Shown here piece by piece: positions 7,843 to 17,648 of a DNA stretch of 56,865 nucleotides. Where the stretch lies: NCBI GenBank assembly GCA_016871055.1, contig VFZW01000004.1, positions 1 to 56,865 of the forward strand. Reading direction: 5' to 3'. The position numbers and the translations under genes were made by a program. The notes beneath the pieces were generated by a model. It saw only the letters and a program-made list of their open reading frames with translations, was not told where the DNA came from and did not search any database. The first letter of the stretch is position 1; each line of letters begins with the position of its first letter. This stretch comes from Acidobacteriota bacterium (GTDB lineage: Bacteria > Acidobacteriota > Terriglobia > Bryobacterales > Bryobacteraceae).

Positions 7843-10800
7843 CTATTCCACCGAAACCCATGGAACGACCGGCCCGGTGATCGAGCTATTGACGCCGCCG
7901 ATCGTGACGACAACCTCCAGCCGCTGGCCCTTTTCGTGGAAGCCGGGTACGCGCATATTGAGCTGATACAGCCCGACGTAGCCGGGCACCAAGCCGCTCC
8001 AGTCAACGATCACTTCCTCTTGGGCGCGGAAACCGCGCGTCTTGTCGGCGTCCGATTCGACCTTCTTAAAGTACACTTTGACGGCGTCGGTTTCAAACGT
8101 GCGATCGGTGGGAGCGGGCGCTCCCGATGCGATCCGCGTAGTCCCTCTGGGATTGCCGAGGCCAACGGCGTACATGACGATCGGCTCATCCCGCTTCGCC
8201 GGCCGTTGCGGCGTGATCGGCTCACCGTTGGCCCGAAAGATCAAGGCGCGGTTCGATTCCGGTTCGGTCAGCACCGCCGGCGCGTACTTTGTGACGGTGA
8301 GTTGGACCGGCTGGGAAGAAATCTTCCGGTCGATCGACCGGATGATCATCGTATGGCGGCCGACGGCCAGTTCGGTTGGAATCTGCGCGTTGATCTGGCC
8401 TGACGAAGCCATCAAAAGCGGAATCGGCGTATTATTCACCGTCACGCAGGTTCCGCCCAGAACCAAGGGCAGCGGCGTCGTGGACGCGACCTGCTCCGAC
8501 CCGAGGTTTTGTCCAAAAATCGACACCAGCGCGTTCGGCGCCGCCGATGCCGTGAAACTGCCCACGTTGACGATTCCATTGGTCGCGACCGCCGGCCGGC
8601 CGGCCGGCGATGGGGGATCGAGCGGCACCACGCTCAGCCCGCTGGTCGAAAGAACGTAAGCGGTCGTCAGCGAACCGTCAACGGCCATGGTCCGGCCGTC
8701 GATATTGGCCCGCGCGTTCCCCATGACCGTCGAAAGCGGTCCTTCGAGCACGGGCACCTGCCGCACGGTCAAGCCGGTGTTGATATCGACAAGCTCTATG
8801 TTTGGGGAATCGGTAACCGGAGCGTTCGCGTTAGCGCGAATCGGTTGCGTGTAACGGGAGAACTGCGCGCCGGAGGCGGCGAAAACCGCCGAGATCGGCC
8901 GCGTTGTCGGAATGTTGGGAACACCCGGCCGAATCGGCAGCCCGCCGCCGCCCGGCGTATTTCCAACGCCGGCGATCGGTGAAAGGCTCTGATTCAATAC
9001 GAGTCCATTCACGACAAAATACTGACCGCGCGGGCCGGCGCTCACCGGACCGAAGTAACCGGTGATCGGCGCCGGCGCAACCTGCCGCGCGGCGACAAAA
9101 TCGTCGACGGCCGCGTCATAGAGATACGCATTCCCGTTGCCGGCCAGCAGAAGCATGAACTCGCCGTTGGGCGTCGCCGCCATCGTGCGCGGAGGTGGAA
9201 CCGTGTTGGCGCCAATGACCGCGCTGAGACGCCGCGGAACGAGTTCGTCGCCGATCACGCGCCACAACGTGCCGTTGCTCATGACCACCTGCAATCCGTT
9301 CTGCGTCGCCGCGATCACCGAGGGTGCAATAACCGGGACATTGCCGTTAAACGGAATAGCCGGCATCTTGATCCGGCCCGCGACTTCCATCTTGTCCAAA
9401 TCGATGACATGAATCGCTTCGCTGCCCGAACTGGCGACATAGAGTACCGACGAATCCGGCGATATCGCCAGCGAGCGCGGGAGTTGACCAACCTTGATTG
9501 GCGACAACAACCGACGGGCGCGCGTGTCATACACTTCGACGCGGTTCAGACCCGAGTTGGCGATGTAGAGCCTTCCGCGGACCGGATCGCTGACAATATC
9601 CACCAATCCTTCGTTCGGAGAAATTCCGGTCCGGATCGGAACGATCTCGCCGCGCGAGTCGGTATTACGCGAGTTCTGATAGACACGAAAACTCGATGGC
9701 ACGTTAACCGCCTGCGGCGAAGTCAAAAGAAAATCGTGAGAAGGACCGGTGCCGAGCGACCTCGTATTCGTATTGTTGAATACGAGATCGTAAACGACGT
9801 TGTTGCCTTCGCGGCCCGGCCGAACAGTGGGCGCGGTTTGCAGAATCCCAATTTGCTGATTGTTCAGTCCTCCCGGTACCTGCCCGCCGCCGGGAAGCCC
9901 GGGAATAGGAAAGCCGGGAATCTGGCCTGGACCAATGATAATGATTCCGCCGCCGGGCGCGCCCCCGCCTGGTCCGCCGATCCCGCCGAGCCCCGGCACT
10001 GGCGCGCCGCCGAGCGATTGCAACAAAGTCGGCGTCACCGCGATCGGCCCTTGCGCGCGGCCGCTGTTCACGATATCAAGCCGGATAGTCCGCCCCTCGG
10101 CCGTGGAATTGCACTGGTCGTTGGCCAGCAAGATGTTATTGGAGGACGGTTGAAGGATCGGATTTCGGACTGCTTCGTTGAGCGGTACGATCGTGAAACC
10201 GGACTCCGACAGCGCATAGATCGTCCCACCGTCGGGAGAGATGACCATCTTGCCGGCAAGATTCTCCGGCAACTGGAGCGCGTCGTTGATAAACAGGTTA
10301 TCGGGATCGTTGATCATCAACTGCGTGATGTTCGGACGCGCCGGCGGATTGGCGACGGGTGCGATGTTGAACGCCGCGTACAACGCGGATCCGTCCGGTG
10401 CGAAAATACTGCCGCCCTGATTCTGCTGCAAGTTGAACTGTTGACCGGCCTGAGCGAATCCTTGCGCTGTGATGTTGGTCGAAACCGGGAACGGCGCATT
10501 GGCGGCGTTCTGTTGCGCCAGCACGGTCAGCGAATCGGTCTCAAACAACCGCAGCCCGACCATGAAGCGGGAGCCGTCCGGCGACACCGACAGCACCGTG
10601 GAAGTATCGCCGACAATGCGGCTGCGCAAAACCGACCCCGAAGCGGCCTCGTAGACGAAAACGACTCGGTTCGTCGCTTGAAATGCATTCAGCCCAATAA
10701 TTCTTGTCCGATCCGGCGTCGCCAGCAGTTGGCTCCGATTTGCCAAAAACGTGCGGCCGGCCAGCGGAGGAAGCTGCGGCGGCAGCGGAGGAGGCGGCGC

Positions 10801-11307
10801 GACCGGAACGGTTAAAACGCTCCGGCCGGAGTCGGTGGCGTTGGGATCGTAGATCAGAAGCGTGTTTAGCAGGTTGTTGGCGCCGGAACCGATCGTGGTT
10901 ATCAGCACCCGCTCGTCGGCGCCGACGGCAATGCCTTCCGGCCGAGCGGGCAGACTCACCTTGTTGACCACCCGCGGCGGATTCGACCGCGTATCGATGA
11001 CGTTCACCGACGCCGCGTCATGGCAGTTGACGTAAAGAAAGCTGCCATCGGCGTTCAGCGCCGCCGCCAGCGGGTTAGCGTCGGTCGGAATGGAAACGAT
11101 AATTCGCCGCTGCGTGGTCGAGAAAACGTCGATGCGATTGTAGGGCACGCTTCGGACCAAATACAGCAAATCGCGCTGCTGGTCGAGCACGATATCGGCG
11201 GCGCCGCCGGTCACGTTGATCACCGTTCCCAGCGTGGCGCCCACCACCGTATGCGAAAAGATTGAAAGGAAAAGGGTTATCGCGAGAATCGGTCGTAGTG
11301 CGCGCAT
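7843..11307 (-). CDS. secreted beta-propeller protein with Solibacter C-terminal domain (TIGR03437)
   Basis: An 1154-aa exported protein with a signal peptide (MRALRPILAITLFLSIF). Much of it consists of YVTN/NHL-like beta-propeller blades, for example VRGRLYIANSGLNRVEVYDT and DSSVLYVASSGSEAIHVIDL. A Gly/Pro-rich linker lies at about residues 435-485. The last 240 residues match the Solibacter uncharacterised C-terminal domain: TNGIVNVGSFTASAAPNALV, SIFGQNLGS, SSGQINAQIP and MYAVGLG. That domain is characteristic of Bryobacterales/Solibacter secreted proteins and supports the taxonomic reading. The gene begins 31 nt after tolC and lies in the same operon. Function is unknown; surface binding or matrix association is plausible. 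Confidence 0.8.
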   Translation of the reverse strand: MRALRPILAITLFLSIFSHTVVGATLGTVINVTGGAADIVLDQQRDLLYLVRSVPYNRIDVFSTTQRRIIVSIPTDANPLAAALNADGSFLYVNCHDAASVNVIDTRSNPPRVVNKVSLPARPEGIAVGADERVLITTIGSGANNLLNTLLIYDPNATDSGRSVLTVPVAPPPPLPPQLPPLAGRTFLANRSQLLATPDRTRIIGLNAFQATNRVVFVYEAASGSVLRSRIVGDTSTVLSVSPDGSRFMVGLRLFETDSLTVLAQQNAANAPFPVSTNITAQGFAQAGQQFNLQQNQGGSIFAPDGSALYAAFNIAPVANPPARPNITQLMINDPDNLFINDALQLPENLAGKMVISPDGGTIYALSESGFTIVPLNEAVRNPILQPSSNNILLANDQCNSTAEGRTIRLDIVNSGRAQGPIAVTPTLLQSLGGAPVPGLGGIGGPGGGAPGGGIIIIGPGQIPGFPIPGLPGGGQVPGGLNNQQIGILQTAPTVRPGREGNNVVYDLVFNNTNTRSLGTGPSHDFLLTSPQAVNVPSSFRVYQNSRNTDSRGEIVPIRTGISPNEGLVDIVSDPVRGRLYIANSGLNRVEVYDTRARRLLSPIKVGQLPRSLAISPDSSVLYVASSGSEAIHVIDLDKMEVAGRIKMPAIPFNGNVPVIAPSVIAATQNGLQVVMSNGTLWRVIGDELVPRRLSAVIGANTVPPPRTMAATPNGEFMLLLAGNGNAYLYDAAVDDFVAARQVAPAPITGYFGPVSAGPRGQYFVVNGLVLNQSLSPIAGVGNTPGGGGLPIRPGVPNIPTTRPISAVFAASGAQFSRYTQPIRANANAPVTDSPNIELVDINTGLTVRQVPVLEGPLSTVMGNARANIDGRTMAVDGSLTTAYVLSTSGLSVVPLDPPSPAGRPAVATNGIVNVGSFTASAAPNALVSIFGQNLGSEQVASTTPLPLVLGGTCVTVNNTPIPLLMASSGQINAQIPTELAVGRHTMIIRSIDRKISSQPVQLTVTKYAPAVLTEPESNRALIFRANGEPITPQRPAKRDEPIVMYAVGLGNPRGTTRIASGAPAPTDRTFETDAVKVYFKKVESDADKTRGFRAQEEVIVDWSGLVPGYVGLYQLNMRVPGFHEKGQRLEVVVTIGGVNSSITGPVVPWVSVE

Positions 11308-11338
11308 GAATCCACCAATATAACCCTTCCGGAAGTAG

Positions 11339-12712
11339 TTAGTTGCGGAGAGTCGCCAGAAGCGTGCCGGTTTCGCGAAGCAGATCTAGCCGGGCGCGGT
11401 CGGCGGCATAACGGGCATCAAAGAGCGCCATCCACTTTTCGTTCTCGATGTAACGGGACTCTTCCAACTGCTTTTGCGTGACGCGACCCTCTTGCTGCAA
11501 CGCCAGAAGCAGACCGGTCTGCTCCCGCGCGACGTCCAAATCCAGCCGCGCGACCTCGGCGTTCGATTCGAAAGCCTTCACCTCCGACCAAGCTTTACGG
11601 GTCCGCACCGCGATACGCGTCCTTTCCATGTTGATCTGTGACCGCAGCCGGGTGGTTTCGACATCCGACGCCGCCCGCTGCGCCTTGGCCGCCGCGCTCG
11701 GAAACAACGGCACCTGAAACGAAACGCCGAACTGCCCGTTGTGGCGTTGGAATCGGTTGAAGAATTTATCGTAGTTATTGAATCGAGCGAACAGCCCGTA
11801 CTGCGCCACCAGATCGATGCGCGGCAGGGCGGCAGCCGCGTGGGACCGGCTCTCGATCGCGGCGGCGGTTAACATCGATTCCAGCCGGCGGATTTCGATG
11901 CTGCCATCGATCGCGGCGGCGACCGCGGCTTCCTCGGAATCCACCGCCGGCCGAACGGCGGCCTCGGACTCGGCCGGTTGAATACGATCGCCGGCCGGCA
12001 AACCGGCGATCAGCGCCAGTTGGGTCTCCGCTTCTACGCGCGCCAAGTCCATCTGCAGCGCGCGTTGCCGCGACTGTGCGACTCGAAGCGCGGCGCGCCG
12101 GGTCTCGATCGGCAACTCCCTGCCCTCGGCTACTCTAGCCTGCACCGACTTCTCGACTTGCTCCAAATTCTCGGTCTGCGACCGCACGCTCCGCGCGACG
12201 GCGGCAAGCCGCCCGGCTTCCAGATAAAGCGCCGCCGTCCGATAGGCTAACTCGTCACGCTTCATCTCGGTTCCGATGCGCACGGTCTTTTCGTCCTGCC
12301 TGGCTTTATCGATCATCAGCCGCAGCGGTCTGTTGAAAACGCTGGCAATCGCGCGCGATTCGAGAATCGATGGCGCCGAACCCTCGATACTGAGCGGAAA
12401 GCCCGACGAGTACGCCAGCCCGCTTCCGGCATATAGCTTTGGACGAAACGGGTCGTGCGCGGCCTTTGTGGCCTCCGCCGCTTTCTTCTCGTCAAGCCGC
12501 GCGAGGACCAGATCGGGATTCTGCTCGCCGACCGCGGCCAGAACTTGCGCCAGCGTCATCGTTCGGGTCTTGCCGAACAAGAGACCGCATGTCAGCAGCG
12601 CACAGGCCGCGAAGGCTCGGCCCAATACGGGCGAGCGAATCGCCCGGCGTCCGGGCCGGATCGAGTTCGTTGCGCGCGAGGTCGTCGAAGGAAAAATCAG
12701 ACGGGAGGACAT
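11339..12712 (-). CDS. TolC-family outer membrane channel protein
   Basis: A 457-aa protein from the ATG at 12712. That start is favoured over an in-frame ATG at 12757 because a strong GGAGGAG lies just upstream and because the longer start would run into the preceding gene. A hydrophobic export signal (FAACALLTCGLLFG) precedes two long coiled-coil repeat units, the pattern of outer-membrane efflux proteins (OEP/TolC). Typical signatures are GVSFQVPLFPS and the basic/acidic helical heptads near the C-terminus (ARLDLLRETGTLLATL). It forms trimeric outer-membrane conduits in the family. No RND pump or membrane fusion protein is next to it; here it follows a secreted metalloprotease, so its partner is unknown. 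Confidence 0.85.
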   Translation of the reverse strand: MSSRLIFPSTTSRATNSIRPGRRAIRSPVLGRAFAACALLTCGLLFGKTRTMTLAQVLAAVGEQNPDLVLARLDEKKAAEATKAAHDPFRPKLYAGSGLAYSSGFPLSIEGSAPSILESRAIASVFNRPLRLMIDKARQDEKTVRIGTEMKRDELAYRTAALYLEAGRLAAVARSVRSQTENLEQVEKSVQARVAEGRELPIETRRAALRVAQSRQRALQMDLARVEAETQLALIAGLPAGDRIQPAESEAAVRPAVDSEEAAVAAAIDGSIEIRRLESMLTAAAIESRSHAAAALPRIDLVAQYGLFARFNNYDKFFNRFQRHNGQFGVSFQVPLFPSAAAKAQRAASDVETTRLRSQINMERTRIAVRTRKAWSEVKAFESNAEVARLDLDVAREQTGLLLALQQEGRVTQKQLEESRYIENEKWMALFDARYAADRARLDLLRETGTLLATLRN

Positions 12713-12714
12713 AA

Positions 12715-12721
12715 CTCCTCC
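12715..12721 (-). promoter_or_regulatory. ribosome binding site fixing the tolC-like start
   Basis: GGAGGAG on the minus strand, ending two bases before the ATG at 12712-12710. It lies in the 20-nt gap after the zinc protease stop and decides between two in-frame starts. Confidence 0.7.
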
Positions 12722-12732
12722 ATTGTCGCCGT

Positions 12733-15123
12733 TTAGAACGGATCCGGCATGAGACAACCGATCGGCTGGCCCGGCGGCGGTTCGAGCGGCTTCGGCACCG
12801 GTATCACTTTCGGGTCGCGTTCGAAGCGATCGATCTGCGCCATCGCAAACCGGTTCAGCGCCTCCCAGGACGGATCGTTCGATCCCTTTTTCGTCAGCGC
12901 CACTTTCACTCTTCGCAACGCTCCCGTCGCCTGCGCCCGCGCGCCCGGCGCGGCCTGTTCATTGGCCGCCAGCGCCATCAGGTGATGCAGCGCGGCCATG
13001 TTGACGGCCTTCTGGATTTCACTCTGCATCCCGGCGCGGACCGGCGCGTTCCAGGTTGCGGCCAGCAAGCGTTCGATCACAAACGCAAAGCCCGGCTGCG
13101 TGTTGTCGCGCGCTCGCAACTGATCCAGCCGCGCCGCGCGATCGGCATTCAGCAATAGACCCAGCGAATGATTGGCCGCCGATTCCGCTGCCGCGACGGG
13201 ATCGAAGGTCCGGCCGGTGCGGCCGCGAAACTGCTCTCGCGTTTCGTCATAACCGAAGGCGATCGGCGGAATTTGCGCAAGCAACTTCTCGGAGAGATCG
13301 AGGTGTTGCGGCGCGAGAGTCCGCAACAAAGCCTCCAACGCGCGCCGCTGTTCGGCCGCCAGAACGATCTTGGTCGCGAACTGCCCATCGCCGCGGAGTG
13401 CGTAGTTGTAGTCGACGCCGCCCAGCGATTTCGCCGCCGCTTCGGTCTGATAGCGGTGCATCAGATAAATCGGCACAAGTGTGTCGCCGATCGCGCTCAT
13501 CGGCTCACCCGGCTTGATCACATCGGCGGAAAAACGCGCGAGAACCTTTTCCCGAATGTCCATCACGCGGTTTAACTCATCGACCGCATTCGCGTTGTTA
13601 TCCCATAGATGCGAGACCGGATTCGAACCGCCCGGGTCGCGCGCTTCGGCATCGGAAATAAAGCGCAGCCCCTTCGCGCTCGCGTCACGCAGGACCTTGT
13701 CAAGCGCTGCCGGCTCGGCGGCCGAATATCCGTAGGAGATCGACACCTTGTCCCATTCGCCAATGCCCGTTGCGTAAGCATTCGCAAGGTCGATCTCCCC
13801 GTTGGATTTCAGACCAATCAGCGGATGCGGATAATCCATGACACTCGCGCGGTTGTTCACCGACGATGCAAAATTATGCGTGAGCCCAAGCGTATGACCC
13901 ACCTCGTGCGCACTCAACTGCCGTATCCGCGCCAGCGCCATCTCGCGCATCGCCGGATTGGCGGGTTTTCCCTGTTCATAGGGCGCCAGCAAGCCTTCGG
14001 CGATCATGTAGTCCTGCCGCATGCGCAACGAGCCCAGCGTGACGTTGCCTTTGAGAATTTCGCCGGTGCGAGGATCGATCACCGCGCCGCCGTAAGACCA
14101 TCCGCGCGTCGAACGGTGCACCCAATGAATCATGTTGTAGCGGATGTCGAGCGGGTCCGCGTCGGCGGGCAGAATACGCACTTGAAACGCATCGCGGAAT
14201 CCGGCGGCTTCGAAGGCCTGATTCCACCATCGCGCGCCGTCGACAAGCGCGGTGCGAATGGGCTCCGGCGTGGCGTTATCGACGTAGTAGACGATCGGCC
14301 TGACGGCTTCTCCCGAGGCCTTTCGTTCCAACCGGTGCCGCGTGATCAACCGCCGCGCAACCTTGTCGCCGAGCGGCGCGGCGTAGTCGGCGTACTCGGT
14401 TGGGAAAAAACTCGACCGCGCGTCGAAAGCCCGCGGCTTGTAGTTGCCGTCGGGCAGCCGGACGAAAGAATAATGCTCGCGCAGCGTGATCGACTCGGCG
14501 TCGGGGGAGACCGAACGAACGTAGCGGCCCTGCGGTTCTCCCGCGAACGTGAGCGAGACTTCGATCTCGGTGTTGTCCGGGAAGCTGCGAGTCCGATCGA
14601 GATGGAGCGCCGATCGCGACGCATCGACACGATAGGTCCCCGAGCGGGCCATTCGAAGCCGGTCGGCGGCCCGATGCCCGTCGCGCAATACGAACGGCGT
14701 GATATCGATCAACACGCGGTCGCCATCTTCGGCGGCGACCGTGAAGCCCCAATGCGTCGACTGCGCGAAGGCGTCCTCCACGGCGCGGCGCTCGGCGGCG
14801 TCGGCGGTATTGGCGCGGTAGCGCAGGTTCTTTTCGACCAAAAGGATCTTCGGGCCGACGCGATCGAAGCGGAGGATTCGCTCCTGCCCGATCTGGTTGC
14901 GATCAAGCCCCACATCGTTTGAACCGAGCCCGCCGGCCAGCGAAGTGTAGTAGAGAAACTCTTCTCCCATACGCTCGATTTCCAGAAACAGGTTTCCCGC
15001 CTTCGCGTCCCAATAGAGAGGGAAAAACCCTGGCATCTTCCGCATGCCTGCCGTCTTCTCGGCGATCGTGGCGGCGGGCGAGGCGAAGTGTAAAAAAAGG
15101 CAAACGGCGGCTAAGACACGCAT
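12733..15123 (-). CDS. secreted zinc-dependent metalloprotease (DUF5117/DUF4953 type)
   Basis: A 796-aa exported protein starting at the ATG at 15123 (MRVLAAVCLFLHFASPAA, a clear signal peptide). The reading frame stays open 293 codons further upstream, but that part is antisense to the divergent gene at 15157 and is not taken as coding. Residues 30-220 correspond to the DUF5117 N-terminal region. The catalytic domain carries the extended metzincin-type motif HEVGHTLGLTH (His406, Glu407, His410, His416) followed by a Met-turn-like SVMDYP at about 427-432. A DUF4953-like C-terminal region follows. Family members are uncharacterised zinc peptidases of the envelope or outside. First gene of the minus-strand operon with the TolC-like protein. 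Confidence 0.85.
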   Translation of the reverse strand: MRVLAAVCLFLHFASPAATIAEKTAGMRKMPGFFPLYWDAKAGNLFLEIERMGEEFLYYTSLAGGLGSNDVGLDRNQIGQERILRFDRVGPKILLVEKNLRYRANTADAAERRAVEDAFAQSTHWGFTVAAEDGDRVLIDITPFVLRDGHRAADRLRMARSGTYRVDASRSALHLDRTRSFPDNTEIEVSLTFAGEPQGRYVRSVSPDAESITLREHYSFVRLPDGNYKPRAFDARSSFFPTEYADYAAPLGDKVARRLITRHRLERKASGEAVRPIVYYVDNATPEPIRTALVDGARWWNQAFEAAGFRDAFQVRILPADADPLDIRYNMIHWVHRSTRGWSYGGAVIDPRTGEILKGNVTLGSLRMRQDYMIAEGLLAPYEQGKPANPAMREMALARIRQLSAHEVGHTLGLTHNFASSVNNRASVMDYPHPLIGLKSNGEIDLANAYATGIGEWDKVSISYGYSAAEPAALDKVLRDASAKGLRFISDAEARDPGGSNPVSHLWDNNANAVDELNRVMDIREKVLARFSADVIKPGEPMSAIGDTLVPIYLMHRYQTEAAAKSLGGVDYNYALRGDGQFATKIVLAAEQRRALEALLRTLAPQHLDLSEKLLAQIPPIAFGYDETREQFRGRTGRTFDPVAAAESAANHSLGLLLNADRAARLDQLRARDNTQPGFAFVIERLLAATWNAPVRAGMQSEIQKAVNMAALHHLMALAANEQAAPGARAQATGALRRVKVALTKKGSNDPSWEALNRFAMAQIDRFERDPKVIPVPKPLEPPPGQPIGCLMPDPF

Positions 15124-15156
15124 CCGTCTATTGTCGTATGTTTGATAGGAGATCCG

Positions 15157-16986
15157 ATGCTGTTCCGCTGGCTTGTCATTACGAGTGTTTCCTGCCTCGC
15201 GCAGACGGTGTGTCAGCCGACGCCGGCCTACTCGCCTTGCGAGATCGCCTTCGATCTGAACGCCGAGGAACGTAAGCAACACCCCAACCCTTATTGGAGC
15301 GTGGAACTGCGCGCCGAGGTTCGCTCGCCCGAGTTCAAGACCTATCAAGCCTACGCGTATTACGACGGCGCCGGCAAGATGGTCATCCGATTCGCGCCGG
15401 CTCAATCGGGCCCCTGGGATTTTCGCGTCACTTCCAACCTGCCTCGCTGGAACGGAACGCAGGGTCAGTTTCAAGCCACGCCGTCCGATCATCCCGGCTA
15501 TGTAATTCCGCGCAATGTCCGCCACTGGTCGATGACCGAAACCAGGAAGCCGCATCTGTGGATGGGCGACACGATGTACACGTTCGCCTCGATTGACCGC
15601 GGCGCGTTCGACGCTCTGATTTCCAAACGCGCCGAACAAAAGTTCAACCACATTCGAGGGCATCTGATGGGCGCCGATCCCATGCAAGCCTTCCCCGCCC
15701 CGGACAAGCCCAACTACGCCTTCTTCGACGAGGTCGACAAACGGGTCCGCGCGATGAACGAAAAGGGACTCACGGCCGACCTGATTATCGGACGCGATGA
15801 AAACCACTTGGCCAAGCATTTTCCGGAGCGCGCGCAGCGCGAGCGGTTGATCCGCTTTCTCGCCTCGCGCTACGCGGCTTATGGCATCACCTGGCAGTTG
15901 ATGCAGGAGTTTGAGGAGTACGCCGACGGCCGGGCCGTCGCCAGGGAAATTGGCGAGTGGCTGAAGAAGTACGATCCCGTCGGGCACCCCAGAACGGCGC
16001 ACACGGTGGCCACCTCGGCGCCGCTGCTAGGCGACGGCTGGATGGACTACATTCTGTATCAGAGTTCCGACGATCACCTCAACGCAATCGAACGCCAGAT
16101 CTTCACCAAGCCCTTCGTGAACTCCGAGTTCGGCTATGAAAACAGCGGCGCCGGCAAGAGCCACGATCACCACGTCGCTTCGGAAGAGTTTCGGAAACGC
16201 CTCTGGCGGTCGGCGATGAACGGGCAGTATCCGACGTTCGGCAACACCGGCACCTACGGCGGCAAGCAGGTTCCGTTCGACGAGAAGTTCGCCGATTCGC
16301 CCGGCGCCAAGTTCATGACCAACTGGTTCGACTTTTTCTCAAAGACCCGCTACTGGGATCTCGAACCCTACTTCGATGTCGACGGCGGGCGCGCGATGGC
16401 GCTGGAAGGCATCGAGTACATCGTGTATGTCGAGAAGCCGTCGGGCCCGGTCGAAGTGCTCACGGAGAAACACGGCTACGAGATCTACTGGTTCAATCCG
16501 ATCACCGGCGAGTATCTCAGGCAGAAGGATTGGAAGGGCGAAAAGTGGGTGGGCGAAGCGCCCAACGCCACGCAGGATTGGGTGCTGCACATCTCACGCG
16601 ACCGCAAGAAAGAAGGCATGCTCCGTTCCTACAAGTTCGAAGCCCGCCACGTGCCGGTGCAGGAGCTTGAGTCGCAGGCCAAGATGGTCCCGTTCGAGAT
16701 CGCCGAACCGGCCGGCGATACGATTTCGGTTTCGAAACCTACAAAGTATTCGATCACGCTCAAGCGGCAAACGCGAGCCACGCGCGCCATGCAATATCTC
16801 ATCACCGGCGAAGTGACCAGCAATGGACAAGGTTATCGGGCGATGGGCACGGGCGCGTCGGGAACGCTGAAGATCCCGCCGGGCTTGCAAAAACAGTTGC
16901 CCGGAGTTTTGTTGTTGCGCGTCAGCGCGCTTAACGCCAACGGAAAGGCATACGCGATCGACCGCGTGTTCAAACTCGTTCCGTGA
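15157..16986 (+). CDS. secreted glycoside-hydrolase-like protein (DUF5060 plus DUF4038-like barrel)
   Basis: A 609-aa exported protein. The ATG at 15157 is chosen because AGGAG lies about six bases upstream; a TTG at 15142 is also in frame. After a short signal peptide comes a DUF5060-type beta domain (about 20-120; FDLNAEERKQHPNPYWSVEL). A barrel resembling DUF4038/apiosidase-like glycosidases follows (about 125-420; KPHLWMGDTMYTFASIDRGA, GRDENHLAKHF, QEFEEYADGR). The last part is a beta domain similar to putative collagen-binding domains (EIYWFNPITGEY). Acidic residues of the barrel such as E in QEFEEY and in NSEFGYENSG could be catalytic. The substrate is unknown. It diverges from the metalloprotease and overlaps tsaB by four bases. 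Confidence 0.75.
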   Translation: MLFRWLVITSVSCLAQTVCQPTPAYSPCEIAFDLNAEERKQHPNPYWSVELRAEVRSPEFKTYQAYAYYDGAGKMVIRFAPAQSGPWDFRVTSNLPRWNGTQGQFQATPSDHPGYVIPRNVRHWSMTETRKPHLWMGDTMYTFASIDRGAFDALISKRAEQKFNHIRGHLMGADPMQAFPAPDKPNYAFFDEVDKRVRAMNEKGLTADLIIGRDENHLAKHFPERAQRERLIRFLASRYAAYGITWQLMQEFEEYADGRAVAREIGEWLKKYDPVGHPRTAHTVATSAPLLGDGWMDYILYQSSDDHLNAIERQIFTKPFVNSEFGYENSGAGKSHDHHVASEEFRKRLWRSAMNGQYPTFGNTGTYGGKQVPFDEKFADSPGAKFMTNWFDFFSKTRYWDLEPYFDVDGGRAMALEGIEYIVYVEKPSGPVEVLTEKHGYEIYWFNPITGEYLRQKDWKGEKWVGEAPNATQDWVLHISRDRKKEGMLRSYKFEARHVPVQELESQAKMVPFEIAEPAGDTISVSKPTKYSITLKRQTRATRAMQYLITGEVTSNGQGYRAMGTGASGTLKIPPGLQKQLPGVLLLRVSALNANGKAYAIDRVFKLVP

Positions 16987-17648
16987 GCGCTCCGCTGGTG
17001 TTGGCCGTCGATACAACGGCCGTGTTGGGCAGCGTGGCGATCGTTGGCGGCGGCGAACGTACCATCGCCGAAACCGAGCTGCGCGCGCCGGATGGCTATG
17101 ATCAGCTCTTGTTTGACGAGATCGGAGCGTTGCTAAAGCGATCGGGTTTGACCCCGCGCGACATCGACCTGTTCGCGAGCGCCAGCGGGCCCGGTTCGTT
17201 CACCGGCGTGCGCGTCGGGCTGACCGCGATGAAGGGCTTGGCGGCGGCGCTGGACAAACCCGCGATCGGCATTAGCAACCTGCGCGCGATGGCCGCGCTG
17301 GCCGAGGGCGAACTGCGCACGCCGATACTCGATGCACGCCGCGGGGAAATCTTTGGCGCGGTCTACAACGCGGATGGCCGCTGTGTAATCGAAGAGACCG
17401 TTGCGCCGATGCGCGACTGGCTGGCGCGAATTCCCGCGGAGGTGACTTTCGTGCTGACCGGCGCGGGTCCGTTCGATGCGGCTCTACCGCCGGATGCCCG
17501 CCGATCCCACGTCGGCGGCGCGCTGGCTGCCACGATCGGGCGAATCGCAGCTTCAGAACTTGTATCCGGCCGGCAGCTTCACCCCGCCGCCGTCGATGCG
17601 AACTACGTTCGCCGCGCCGACGCGGAATCGAAATGGACCGACCGTTAG
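16983..17648 (+). CDS. tsaB: tRNA threonylcarbamoyladenosine biosynthesis protein TsaB
   Basis: A 221-aa member of the ASKHA fold. It begins with the nucleotide-binding strand (LVLAVDTTAVLGSVAIV) and contains the diagnostic ASGPGSFTGVRVGLTAMKGLA segment. TsaB partners TsaD and TsaE in making t6A37 on ANN-decoding tRNAs in the cytoplasm; it lacks the metal-binding histidines of TsaD, and none are seen here. The start is a GTG overlapping the previous stop (GTGA), so translation is probably coupled to the upstream glycosidase gene. It converges on, and overlaps by 4 nt, the selenoprotein-like gene on the opposite strand. The length is normal for the family. Confidence 0.92.
   Translation: MSAPLVLAVDTTAVLGSVAIVGGGERTIAETELRAPDGYDQLLFDEIGALLKRSGLTPRDIDLFASASGPGSFTGVRVGLTAMKGLAAALDKPAIGISNLRAMAALAEGELRTPILDARRGEIFGAVYNADGRCVIEETVAPMRDWLARIPAEVTFVLTGAGPFDAALPPDARRSHVGGALAATIGRIAASELVSGRQLHPAAVDANYVRRADAESKWTDR

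Noticed and set aside
9409..10815. 468-aa plus-strand open frame
   Set aside because: Antisense shadow of the TIGR03437 propeller gene, Arg/Asp-rich with no family features.
15124..16002. Long N-terminal extension of the zinc protease frame
   Set aside because: Antisense to the DUF5060 gene; a clear signal peptide starts at 15123.
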